Source: CAYYNP01 sp964472545 (lineage in GTDB: Bacteria; Planctomycetota; Planctomycetia; Pirellulales; Thermoguttaceae). Taken from it: a DNA stretch of 48,464 nucleotides. The translations under genes and the position numbers were made by a program. The notes below the pieces were generated by a model. That model made no database searches. It was not told the DNA's origin and was given only the letters and a program-made list of their open reading frames with translations. Of this stretch, positions 29,501 through 35,939 are shown in pieces. The stretch's first letter is position 1; the number at the start of each line of letters is the position of its first letter. The stretch covers positions 1 to 48,464 of the forward strand of contig CAYYNP010000037.1 of NCBI GenBank assembly GCA_964472545.1. The letters run 5' to 3'.

Positions 29501-30101
29501 AGGCAAGCAGCGCGTTGTCGTGCGACGTGATAGCCATGCCGATGGAAGGGGACACCATGGGGATGTCGACCGTGCCTTGCAGGACCCAATTCTCGCCGTC
29601 CGGTGAAGTGTAGCCGGTGAACGTGTCGCCGAATCGGGTCAAGCGGACCCAGTAAGGCCGCACGCCTTCCGGGGGCCCGGTCGTCGTGTTGTGGACACTG
29701 CCCGCGCCAGAGAGCGGCCGGTGTTGGAACGACGCCCGGGGGTCGCCGGAGACCATCGAGAAAGCATGGGTGCTGATGTCCGTCAACTCGTCCCGGATCA
29801 TCACGCCGGCCTTCGACCAGGAGTTGGTGACGTCGAGATCAACGACCCTCGCCTGGATGATGGCGTCGCCGTTCAGGGGCACGTCGTCGTAGACGAAGTG
29901 GAACTCGTCTTCGTTCCCCCAGATGTCGTCCCCGCCACCGTAGATGGTATATGTGTCTGAGGGGATGTCGTACTCGAAGATCTGAGTGAAGGCCGGATTG
30001 CCCACTTGGCCGATGTCCTGCTCCAGCCAAATCGCCTCCGCTGTTCCGCCGATCGACAGCACCAGCCCGAACGCAAGTAGAAGTGCAATCAGTCGTCTCA
30101 T
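23502..30101 (-). CDS. Giant PEP-CTERM surface protein with LamG-, PA14- and autotransporter-like repeats
   Basis: A 2199-residue surface protein. The start at 30101 follows GGAGAG and opens a signal peptide (MRRLIALLLAFGLVLSIGG, cut near AEA); the longer frame lacks a site. Approximate order: ConA/DUF1349-like domain 24-217; beta-strand repeats; LamG-like 400-637 (LRFHVDASDIG, ALHFDGGG); PA14-like 815-990 (FGLRSDDGSVVYIDIDGDG); autotransporter-type strand repeats; second PA14-like 1290-1433 (YNWHWNNDDRGLMYID); LamG 1583-1790 (SHWTFDDGAGT, LYINGD, MDELMIWDRELSAEE); dockerin-like calcium repeats 1965-2030 (GDGRVDGQDITNLITNF, GDGNVDGQDITDLI); PEP-CTERM (PIPEPST, hydrophobic helix, WRRRRRA). Role inferred: matrix or adhesive layer binding glycans. 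Expression may be set by the long leader upstream. Confidence 0.92.
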   Translation of the reverse strand: MRRLIALLLAFGLVLSIGGTAEAIWLEQDIGQVGNPAFTQIFEYDIPSDTYTIYGGGDDIWGNEDEFHFVYDDVPLNGDAIIQARVVDLDVTNSWSKAGVMIRDELTDISTHAFSMVSGDPRASFQHRPLSGAGSVHNTTTGPPEGVRPYWVRLTRFGDTFTGYTSPDGENWVLQGTVDIPMVSPSIGMAITSHDNALLASAKIDNLSMARSATEYTWLGGTGNWNVSTKWNPGGLPDEMSKVTVNSGTVSVTGDESAFELNINNNATVSIGSGRSLDVVGILNAASGNVTMGADSELSFAYAGGDLRTLNFSGTAAVLPSGVLSVNTLRTSGSGATFVMEGGGTLAAASASVRPDTVFSIDAGTLELHEPNALGGSTQDVQLNGGRLRLVGATTSGVDPGMPNISGLRFHVDASDIGTLFQDPAGAIPVTGGGQPVARWEDISGFNLHVSEADVAHLPDYVASVPELNNKPALHFDGGGNGDVLRAVNNGTGITGTSADCTVISVWANGVGTGQNYQHTFHMGNVSGNQSYGHSISRGGNNGEIGNHYWGDGHNFTNSGGLGEANIALSTWDADGGAAGGRDSWWINGKFAGEIERAALNIGNQQLTVGSRLNPFTEGLNGDIAEVLVYNRILTDGERDDVTFHLQQKYGILSTLPLNMTNDDFVVTGNSALAVETDSTAALGRLTLREGIITTEGTASSLSFTSTVIASDATEVGIDPRITTDWGGAISGGTVANPFVFSKGGPTTLTFVDGDLINMQNATIDAHEGTLIMLNDEAWAGSTSMMLSGGQMIIDNDSLPPIAGGPIVGTFYDVPTGNPPTIEPIDSGSGVLTQVPMATIELAQPLDFPDNSLQPYAGVPEDDFACAWTGQLIVGGGGLPPGPISFGLRSDDGSVVYIDIDGDGTFNTGNERIVGDNSDHGLNNQAGNVTLAAGIYDFAIGLYERGGGDAITARYAPGVVTDYNQMTIIDPTAANQAANFYVYGARDLSTHSVEVIADSELTAAHGDLLLGPLTMESESTLTTSGGAISFTGLTIAGDGEAFVGIEANTDTTLTGTTGIAGGDRELTIEISGNSRTVINKVGTGLENTTFDLIDGELVGLIDATGTTFGDATLSFNGGGVMLGSTGGNQTYDEPMALAGSGTFGVGEVPGAVSDVEVTYGSETNGITMDSFGVLGFKAEDGYTLQIDGAVSGAGGIAGEAGVINLNAVGAKDYAGGTTATGGTLTVNTPLANTSHIEVGNATMVLNADVTTNGGQQLGLMGSIFTGIPRDASHMTLDDAAYFGSGLRVFSGDKAGTVLTDPASHSVTVTGTTQNWAAFPTFDGNADDFVTAFSGRFIAPETGTYNWHWNNDDRGLMYIDLDDNGRFEASESVAAYAWNSNGNVDLTAGQGYNLIYMAQEFGGGQNVNWYFTPPTGTEVRVDPSQPDQSNLWISPVSSTTSVNVGALEVNAALNTGTVAVSNGGRLNVNDGGSVTATSVSIAGNGAVNVGAGGSVSAETLSILGGGVYDTQTPSTFRAVSMRGGGTMLTNGNPVTISESLKGSGYEVTVAPGGDFRVQGADLAAGIDALTLNGDVTFAGPRAPISHWTFDDGAGTTAMNSADPSFNGTLIDLGTGPLPAWTTRGKVNGAVVFDGMGYVDLPDGYADFTGGVTVAGWIYHLSLPNWGRIIDFGNGAAVDNVLLAHRGTSTDARFEFHDTAGGGELIDPNGVFTTFGWQHIVATCDDGPTNGATMKLYINGDLAFEEGGKSVPGNVVRTNNYIGESNWAGDDFFHGYMDELMIWDRELSAEEVKDLHIAGVLGQGPPDFTQVSLGGTLDGTGTLDGDLTLNGQIVPSALGGGGSGTIGFKGEARMTAETSTILTMDPAGMSQLTNAGNSDLHLNGELQYRVQGVKAADEGKDIEVAIVNSLAEGVIQGKFDVVPAGTAAAPVHIDQGVFHKGIAYQDSFPPTTPPSYFSADATFFVAGGGDANGDGRVDGQDITNLITNFSRPGDPSDRTWLRSDTAGGIFGRGDGNVDGQDITDLISNFTGDPGPADPSSMKVEYDETTGEFKVSANNLNSWNFISLGLFRTDIADPVTGVKAISDLPSIPGAFVSENINTVGEASFGARLMGTDLFIGEILADNARPNFDEFTALIESGDLKIEFANFDGLAGALTAADIGLPGQGKNITFVPIPEPSTIVMLIGGLAGLLLVWRRRRRA

Positions 30102-30369
30102 CGTGTCTCTCCGAGAATCAGAAGGAAATGTGGTGATAGGCCTCTTGGGTAGAAAAACGGCCTCCCAATTGACGATCAACTAGGAGGCCGATGATTGACG
30201 CAACGCGACCACACAGGAGGCAGAGCCCTCCCGAAAAAGATGCCTGAACTTGTGTTGTCCGACTCATGCCTGCACGGCTTCGGCGACCCGCCGGCCTGGA
30301 TCCCTCAGGAGCGGCGAATCAAGGCAACCCGACTAATCGGTCCAAATCCGATTATCCCCTCATCCGTCT
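30102..30369 (-). promoter_or_regulatory. Structured 5' leader with attenuator-like terminator
   Basis: The leader between a candidate promoter and the giant gene contains, in minus-strand order: hairpin TAATCGG/CCGATTA (30354-30334); segment 1 GGGAGGG (30232-30226); segment 2 CCTCC (30220-30216); segment 3 GGCCTCC (30189-30183); segment 4 GGAGGCC (30165-30159) followed by a T-run (30157-30153). Segments 3 and 4 make an intrinsic terminator 52 nt before the ATG. Segment 1 can pair with 2, or with 3, which would block the terminator. This is the arrangement of transcription attenuation. No known riboswitch class was recognised. Confidence 0.5.
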
Positions 30370-30397
30370 AAGCTAGCACAAACCCCGAAAACGTCAA
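30370..30397 (-). promoter_or_regulatory. Candidate promoter of the giant surface-protein gene
   Basis: On the minus strand TTGACG (30397-30392) is followed after 16 nt by TAGCTT (30375-30370), preceded by TGC as in extended -10 promoters. Transcription would start near 30362, giving a leader of about 260 nt. The remaining gap to the ROK gene (30398-30604) shows nothing recognisable. Confidence 0.4.
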
Positions 30398-30604
30398 TAG
30401 TTAGATGCGTTGGGGTGCCGGATTTTCAGAAAAATTCTTCTTGGCGACGAGGACATTTGTTCTAGCGGAACTTATGGGGGGCGACATTCGGGCCGGAGGT
30501 AGTGTTCGAGATATCCCGAGCGACGGCGGCCCGAGCGAGACCGCCCCCAAGCCCCGCTCGCGATCTTCACGGCAGAAGAGGAAGCGCTTTGCTGCGTCCG
30601 GCGA

Positions 30605-32002
30605 TCAGCAAGTCACATGCAGAAGCGCCGCCCGCCGCTGTCGCGACGCGTTGTAGGCCACGACGGCCTCCGGCGTCGGCAGGACTTCGCAGTCGATCGC
30701 CCGTCGGGCCAGGAATTGCCGAGACTCCTCGTTGAGGGTCATCTTTCCTGGGTCACCTGTGCCCACAAAGAGCACGGCAGGCCCTCCCTTGCATACCTTC
30801 TCCAACTCCTTGGGGCCAACCGTGTGTGAACTGCCGTAGAGTTGCCGGGCAAGCGTCTTGTCGCGAGTCTTGACCTTGCCGGTCACCGGGAGATAAATAT
30901 CTTCCGCGTGAGACGCGCCAGCCACCGTCACCTTGCCGAAGCCCTCCCAGGCGATTTCCGGATACGGCGGCCACGCATCGAACCGTTTCTTGAAGGGGGG
31001 ACGTCCAACTTCCCGCCGGGCCAGCGCCACCGCTCCGAGCACAACGGCGTCGTCGCCCAGCGCCGAGAGAAATACGTCGCCTCCGGGCCGCGCTCCGGCC
31101 AGTCCGTCGTCGGCCACGATCTTCTGCACGATCGGCAGCATAAAATCGCCGCAAGCCTCGGCCAGACCGCCGCCGATCACAATCACCTCGGGATCAATCA
31201 GGTGGCGGACCGTCAGGCACGCGTGGCCGAGGACTTCGGTGGCGCGGCGAACGATCTCGGTGACCAACTCGTCGCCGGCGGTCATGGCTCGACGAATCAA
31301 CCCGCTGCGGATCACGCTCAGATCTCCGCTGGCCAGCGCCGGCAGGACGCTCGCCTGGCCGGCTTCGATGCCCTCGCGAATATCGCGTTCGATGGCCGAC
31401 CGGCTGGCCAGGGCCTCGAGGCATCCATGGTTGCCGCAGCCGCACTTCGGCCCGTCGATCTGCATCACGATGTGGCCGATCTCGCCGGCCGATTCGCGGG
31501 CGCCTTGCCGCAGTCGGCCCTTTTCCACGTATCCGCCGCCGATTCCCGTGCCGACCAGGATGGCCACGACGCTCTTGGCGTGTCGGGCTGCGCCGAGCCA
31601 TCGTTCGCCCAAGGCGCCGAGGTTGCAATCGTTACCCAACGCCACGGGCACGTCGAACTTGCCTTGGATACGTGAGCGGATCTCCACTCCGGTGAGATTC
31701 ATGTTGGGGGTCATCACCACCAAGCCCGCCTTCGGGTCAACGACGCCGGGAATGGCGATGCCGATGGCCTTCAAGTCGCGGGGCTTGCGGCCGGCCTTCT
31801 TCAGGGCGTCCTGCATGGCCGTCTCGATGGCCGAGAGGACCTCCTCCGGCGTACAGCCGCGAGGCGTGCGGCAGCGCTGGCGAGTGACGATTGCGCCGGA
31901 TTCCCCGACCAACGAGGCCTGGACCTTCGTCCCACCGACGTCTACCCCCAGGTACAACCGCTGTCGGCCGGTTTTCGTTGCCTTTTCGTCCACGTTCGCC
32001 AT
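30605..32002 (-). CDS. ROK-family sugar kinase fused to C-terminal Mth938/AAMDC-like domain
   Basis: A 465-residue cytoplasmic protein. The start at 32002 has GGAG 9 nt upstream and is followed by the ROK N-terminus (LYLGVDVGGTKVQ). ROK features: phosphate loop DVGGTK (21-26), catalytic Asp125 in GNDCNLGALGE, GTGIGGG (151-157), and the zinc site His177 plus Cys187, Cys189 and Cys194 (CGCGNHGCLE). Residues about 355-465 are a second domain with the Mth938/DUF498/AAMDC pattern: VTVAGASHAEDIYLPVTG, AVLFVGTGDPGKM, LPTPEAVVAYN and a terminal RRAALLHVTC. The first domain should phosphorylate a hexose such as glucose; it lacks a DNA-binding domain, so it is a kinase rather than a repressor. The second domain has no settled function. 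Confidence 0.92.
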   Translation of the reverse strand: MANVDEKATKTGRQRLYLGVDVGGTKVQASLVGESGAIVTRQRCRTPRGCTPEEVLSAIETAMQDALKKAGRKPRDLKAIGIAIPGVVDPKAGLVVMTPNMNLTGVEIRSRIQGKFDVPVALGNDCNLGALGERWLGAARHAKSVVAILVGTGIGGGYVEKGRLRQGARESAGEIGHIVMQIDGPKCGCGNHGCLEALASRSAIERDIREGIEAGQASVLPALASGDLSVIRSGLIRRAMTAGDELVTEIVRRATEVLGHACLTVRHLIDPEVIVIGGGLAEACGDFMLPIVQKIVADDGLAGARPGGDVFLSALGDDAVVLGAVALARREVGRPPFKKRFDAWPPYPEIAWEGFGKVTVAGASHAEDIYLPVTGKVKTRDKTLARQLYGSSHTVGPKELEKVCKGGPAVLFVGTGDPGKMTLNEESRQFLARRAIDCEVLPTPEAVVAYNASRQRRAALLHVTC

Positions 32003-32271
32003 GGCAGTGTGCTCCGCGCTGAATGTTGTCGCCCCCTCCGGCCACACCAGGGCGAAGAGTTCGCCGCGGCGCGCAAGAAGCGATTCAGAGGTCTCGACGC
32101 ACGGGATTCTACGGTCTCTCTGTGCATAATTCAACCGGAGACCGACCGTGGCCGCCGATGGGGCGGGGACTTGACAGAAAGCGACGGAGGGCTCTAAGTT
32201 GGGGGTCGTCGGCCTTTTTACAGGTTTACCACGGTACCGTTCTGGCGATTGCCGCGATCCCGATTCACCCT

Positions 32272-33534
32272 ATGAACTCCCGCCAACGTATCGAAGCCGC
32301 GCTCGACCACCGACCGCCCGACGTGGTGCCGTTGGACCTCGGCGCCAGCCCGGTCACCGGCATGCACGTCAGCAGTGTCTACCAGTTGCGTCAGGGGCTG
32401 AAGTTGGACGAGCCGGGCACGCCGGTCAAGGTGATCGAGCCGTATCAGATGCTCGGCGATATTGCCCCGGACCTGTTGGACACCCTCGGCGTCGACGTGG
32501 TGGGGCTCGCCGGGCCGCGGGGATTCTTCGGCTTCGAGAACGCCGACTGGAAACCTTGGACGCTCTTCGACGGCACCCCCGTGCTCGTCCCCGGCGCGTT
32601 CAACACGCAGCCCGAGCCCAACGGCGATATCCTGATGTATCCCCAGGGCGACCGTTCGGCGGCGCCCAGCGGGCGGATGCCCTGCGGCGGGTACTACTTC
32701 GACACGATCGTCCGCCAGGAACCGATCGACGAGGACCGATTGGACGTCGAGGACAACCTCGAAGAGTTCGGCCCCATCGGCCGAGAGGACCTCGACTATT
32801 TTGCCCGCGAGGCCGAGCGGCTGGCCTCGCAAAGCGACCGGGCGATCCTGGCCAACTTTGGCGGTACGGCCTTCGGCGACATTGCGCTGGTGCCGGCGCC
32901 GTGGCTGAAACGCCCCCGTGGCATCCGCGACGTCGAGGAATGGTACGTCAGCACCGCCTTGCGGTTCGACTACGTCTACGAGGTCTTCCAGCGGCAATCT
33001 GAAATCGCGCTGGAGAACCTATCGAGAATCCATCAGGTGGTGGGCAACCGCGTGACGGCCGTCTTCGTTACCGGAACCGATTTCGGCACGCAGACCGGCC
33101 CGTTCATCAGCAGCCGGACCTACGACCGGCTTTACCGGCCGTTCCATCGCCGCGTGAACGACTGGATTCACGAGCACACGCCTTGGAAGACCTTCTGCCA
33201 TTCGTGCGGGTCGATCGTCTCGCTGCTGCCGGAGATCATCGAAGCCGGTTTCGACATTATCAACCCTGTGCAATGCTCGGCGGCCGGAATGGACGCCCGC
33301 ACGCTGGCCGAGCGTTTTGGCGATCGGGTGACCTTCTGGGGCGGCGGCGTCGACACCCAGCGGACGCTGCCCTTCGGCACGCCGGAGGAAATCCGCCGGG
33401 AGGTGAAAGAGCGAATCGCCATCTTCAACCGCGGCGGCGGATTCGTCTTCAATACCGTACACAACGTCCAGGCCAACACGCCGGCGGAGAACCTCGTCGC
33501 GTTGTACGACGCGGTGCGTGAGACGCGAGGATAG
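32272..33534 (+). CDS. Uroporphyrinogen-decarboxylase-like protein (URO-D/MtaA superfamily)
   Basis: A 420-residue TIM-barrel protein of the URO-D/corrinoid methyltransferase superfamily. It carries HSCGS at 310-314; His310 and Cys312 occupy the place of the zinc ligands in MtaA-type methyltransferases. Start MNSRQRIEAALDHRPPD is typical of the family, though no good Shine-Dalgarno precedes it. It lacks the arginine-rich substrate N-terminus of true HemE, so heme synthesis is unlikely. Planctomycetes carry many such paralogues beside sugar genes, with function unproven. It is the first of four plus-strand genes (gap 69 nt to the amidase). Confidence 0.85.
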   Translation: MNSRQRIEAALDHRPPDVVPLDLGASPVTGMHVSSVYQLRQGLKLDEPGTPVKVIEPYQMLGDIAPDLLDTLGVDVVGLAGPRGFFGFENADWKPWTLFDGTPVLVPGAFNTQPEPNGDILMYPQGDRSAAPSGRMPCGGYYFDTIVRQEPIDEDRLDVEDNLEEFGPIGREDLDYFAREAERLASQSDRAILANFGGTAFGDIALVPAPWLKRPRGIRDVEEWYVSTALRFDYVYEVFQRQSEIALENLSRIHQVVGNRVTAVFVTGTDFGTQTGPFISSRTYDRLYRPFHRRVNDWIHEHTPWKTFCHSCGSIVSLLPEIIEAGFDIINPVQCSAAGMDARTLAERFGDRVTFWGGGVDTQRTLPFGTPEEIRREVKERIAIFNRGGGFVFNTVHNVQANTPAENLVALYDAVRETRG

Positions 33535-33572
33535 TCTCCCACCATCACCTACACACTCGATAACCCACTATC

Positions 33573-33600
33573 GACTGCCTACCGCCTACTATCTACTCTC
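33573..33600 (+). repeat. Heptad tandem repeat before amidase start
   Basis: Four 7-bp units in tandem, GACTGCC TACCGCC TACTATC TACTCTC, ending 3 nt before the ATG at 33604, so the gene has no purine-rich Shine-Dalgarno. A related heptad run is at 39564-39612. Confidence 0.6.
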
Positions 33601-33603
33601 ACC

Positions 33604-34581
33604 ATGCGCGACATCCACATCGCCGCCGCCCAATTTGAGGCCCGCGACGCCGACAAACCGTATAACCTCGGACGTATCGAGGCGTTGGCGAAGCAAGCCG
33701 TCGGCCGAGGCGCAGAAATCGTCAGCTTCCACGAAGGCTGCATCACCGGCTATACGTTCGTGGAAACGCTCTCCCGCGAAGAACTGACGGAACTCGCCGA
33801 GCCGGTTCCCGACGGCCCCAGCACACAACGGCTGATCGAGCTCTCGGCACAGGTCGGCGTGCCGCTGTTGGCCGGGCTGATCGAACGCCACGAAGGTAAG
33901 CTCTACAACACCTACGTGGCCGTCGCCCCGGAAGGCTTCGTCGCCCGACATCGGAAGATCCACGCCTTTGTCAGCCGGCATCTCGACTGGGGCGACGAGC
34001 TCGAGGTCTTCGAGTTGGCCGGCGTCCGCTGCGGGATCTTGATCTGCTACGACAACAACTTGGTGGAAAACCCGCGGATCATGGCACTGAAGGGGGCCGA
34101 GGTGATCTTTGCCCCCCACGTCACCTGTGGGCTGCCCAGCCCGATGCCCGGCCGGGGGAAGATCGATCGCCGGCTGTGGGAGAATCGCCATCGCGACCCG
34201 GTCGCCTTGCGCCAGGAGTTCGACGGCCCCAAAGGCCGCGCCTGGCTGCTGCGTTGGCTGCCCGCCCGGGCGTATGAAAACGGCCTCTACTACGTCTACA
34301 CCAACCCCATCGGCGTCGATCACGACACGATCAAGACCGGCGGCGCGATGATCCTCGACCCCTTTGGCGAGATCATCGCCGAGAGCCGGGCATTGGACGA
34401 TGACGTGGTCGTCGGGCTCTGCACGCCCGAGAAGATCGATCTCTCCGGCGGCCGCCGCTACCTCAAGGCCCGGCGTCCCGAACTCTACGCCAAACTGACC
34501 GAGCCGCTGCCGGAAGGGCAGCAGCCGGAGGTGAATCCGGGGTGGAGGATGGACGAAGTTGCGGGAGAAGATTCTGGCTGA
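33604..34581 (+). CDS. Carbon-nitrogen hydrolase (nitrilase superfamily, carbamoylputrescine-amidase-like)
   Basis: A 325-residue cytoplasmic amidase. The triad is complete: Glu44 in SFHEG, Lys118 in RHRKIH, Cys148 in ICYDNN. Overall pattern (GPSTQRLIELSAQ, LYNTYVAVAPEG, GGAMILDPFGEI) resembles N-carbamoyl-amino-acid/carbamoylputrescine amidases, but specificity is not certain. It is only distantly related to the amidase at 4745. There is no Shine-Dalgarno: the ATG follows a pyrimidine-rich heptad repeat. The next gene starts 18 nt downstream, so the two are likely co-transcribed. Confidence 0.92.
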   Translation: MRDIHIAAAQFEARDADKPYNLGRIEALAKQAVGRGAEIVSFHEGCITGYTFVETLSREELTELAEPVPDGPSTQRLIELSAQVGVPLLAGLIERHEGKLYNTYVAVAPEGFVARHRKIHAFVSRHLDWGDELEVFELAGVRCGILICYDNNLVENPRIMALKGAEVIFAPHVTCGLPSPMPGRGKIDRRLWENRHRDPVALRQEFDGPKGRAWLLRWLPARAYENGLYYVYTNPIGVDHDTIKTGGAMILDPFGEIIAESRALDDDVVVGLCTPEKIDLSGGRRYLKARRPELYAKLTEPLPEGQQPEVNPGWRMDEVAGEDSG

Positions 34582-34599
34582 ATCCGAGGAGGAGAAGTC

Positions 34600-35118
34600 A
34601 TGTCGAGATTTGCCCTGTCACTGGTTGTCGCGTGCTTGCCCGTTCCGGCTGCTGCGCTGGAACCGCTCGACGTCCGCCCCTCGACCGCCGACGAAGGTCG
34701 TTTCCCTGTGGCGTTCTGCTTCGTGCCGGAAATGGGCTACATGCCGGAACTCGACTCTTGGCAGCGAGCCAAGCCGGAAGATTTCGCTGGCTGTGAAGCC
34801 TGGGTGCGCGCCGACTGGAAAAAGAAGCACCCTTGGATTGCCAAACGGCTGACACCCGAGGTCGCCCGTTCGCTTTCGCGCTGGGCTCGCGAAGAGATGC
34901 GCGAGTACGAAAAAGTCCCGTCGGTCGAGAAACTCACGCTGAAGCCCGTCCGAGTCCACCCCCAACACGGCAAGCTGCTGCTGGAAGCCACGCTCGACGC
35001 GCTGCCCAGCCATGCCCCGCTGGTCACGCGATGGCTGAAGGTCTATCTGCTTTGCGACGAGCCGAGCAAATCGATCGAACGGGTGACGATCACGATTCGG
35101 GGACAGGTGCTGGAGTGA
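34600..35118 (+). CDS. Small secreted protein of unknown function
   Basis: A 172-residue protein with a short signal peptide (MSRFALSLVVACLPVPAAA) and a strong GAGGAGG (34586-34592). The mature part has a charged, Trp-containing helical half (EAWVRADWKKKHPWIAKRL) and a beta-rich C-terminal half ending ERVTITIRGQVLE. No motif was recognised. It is probably translated with the amidase upstream. Confidence 0.7.
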   Translation: MSRFALSLVVACLPVPAAALEPLDVRPSTADEGRFPVAFCFVPEMGYMPELDSWQRAKPEDFAGCEAWVRADWKKKHPWIAKRLTPEVARSLSRWAREEMREYEKVPSVEKLTLKPVRVHPQHGKLLLEATLDALPSHAPLVTRWLKVYLLCDEPSKSIERVTITIRGQVLE

Positions 35119-35178
35119 GGAGAGGAGAGTGGAGCGTGGTGAGCCGGGCGGGTTCTTTCGAGATTGATCATTGTTAGC

Positions 35179-35183
35179 AGGAG
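35179..35183 (+). promoter_or_regulatory. Ribosome binding site deciding a GTG start
   Basis: AGGAG 7 nt before the GTG at 35191. It fixes the start of the isochorismatase-type gene over the in-frame TTG at 35164, which has no such site. Confidence 0.7.
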
Positions 35184-35190
35184 ATACCTT

Positions 35191-35895
35191 GTGCTCAGTC
35201 AAGAGGAGATTCTTCGCACGCGTCAACAACGCATCGACGAGTTGCATTGCCTCAAACCGAGGCGGGCGGCCTTGCTGGTGGTCGATATGCAACATGGGTT
35301 TCTCGATCCCGGGGCCGCGTTGGAGGTGCCCGAGGGGCGGGAGATCGTGCCGAATATCGCGAGGTTGATCGATCTCTGCCGTAGCCGAGGCGTGCCGGTG
35401 ATCTTTACGGAGTTTGTCTATTCGACGGCCGTGCCGTGTTTGCGGGGCGATCCGTTCGGCGTGGAGCACCTTCCGGTAGTCGAGGGCGAACCGACCGGCT
35501 TCGGCCATGCTTCGGCCAATTGCCTGATCGGCCCGGCGGCGGGCGAAGGTCCGAACGCGGCGGCGACCGTCGATGCGTTGGCGCCGCGGCCCGATGAGTT
35601 AGTCGTGCGAAGCCACACCTACGACAAGTTCTACGATACGCCGCTGGACCTGGCCTTGCGCAGCCGCGAGATCCGCCAATTGGCGATCACCGGCGTGGTG
35701 ACCGACGTTTGTGTCAACGCCACCTTGATGTCGGCCGCCACGCGGAACTACCGGGTGACCGCCGTGACCGACGGCGTGGCCACGCTCTGGCCGGAACTGC
35801 AACAAGCCTGTTTCGACGTCTGGCAGCGGAAGTTTGCGCGGCTGCGGACAACGGCGGGATTGGTGGAAGAGATCGACGTGTTTACGGAAACGTGA
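35191..35895 (+). CDS. Isochorismatase-family cysteine hydrolase
   Basis: A 234-residue alpha/beta hydrolase of the isochorismatase-like (cysteine hydrolase) group, which includes nicotinamidase, N-carbamoylsarcosine amidase and ureidoacrylate/biuret hydrolases. The triad is visible: Asp32 in VVDMQHGF, Lys146 in YDKFYDT, Cys174 in TDVCVNAT, with the cis-peptide segment TGVVTDVC. The GTG start is set by AGGAG. The exact substrate is not readable. Its place after a nitrilase-type amidase suggests successive C-N bond cleavage. It ends 44 bp from the convergent kinase gene. Confidence 0.92.
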   Translation: MLSQEEILRTRQQRIDELHCLKPRRAALLVVDMQHGFLDPGAALEVPEGREIVPNIARLIDLCRSRGVPVIFTEFVYSTAVPCLRGDPFGVEHLPVVEGEPTGFGHASANCLIGPAAGEGPNAAATVDALAPRPDELVVRSHTYDKFYDTPLDLALRSREIRQLAITGVVTDVCVNATLMSAATRNYRVTAVTDGVATLWPELQQACFDVWQRKFARLRTTAGLVEEIDVFTET

Positions 35896-35939
35896 CGGAC
35901 GGTCGTAGCGATCGCGAGGCAAAGGTCCGGCAAGGTCGG

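Noticed and set aside
30102..30369. A known riboswitch (c-di-GMP, cobalamin, SAM) in the giant-gene leader
   Set aside because: I compared remembered consensus segments and none fitted convincingly, so it is reported only as an unassigned structured leader.
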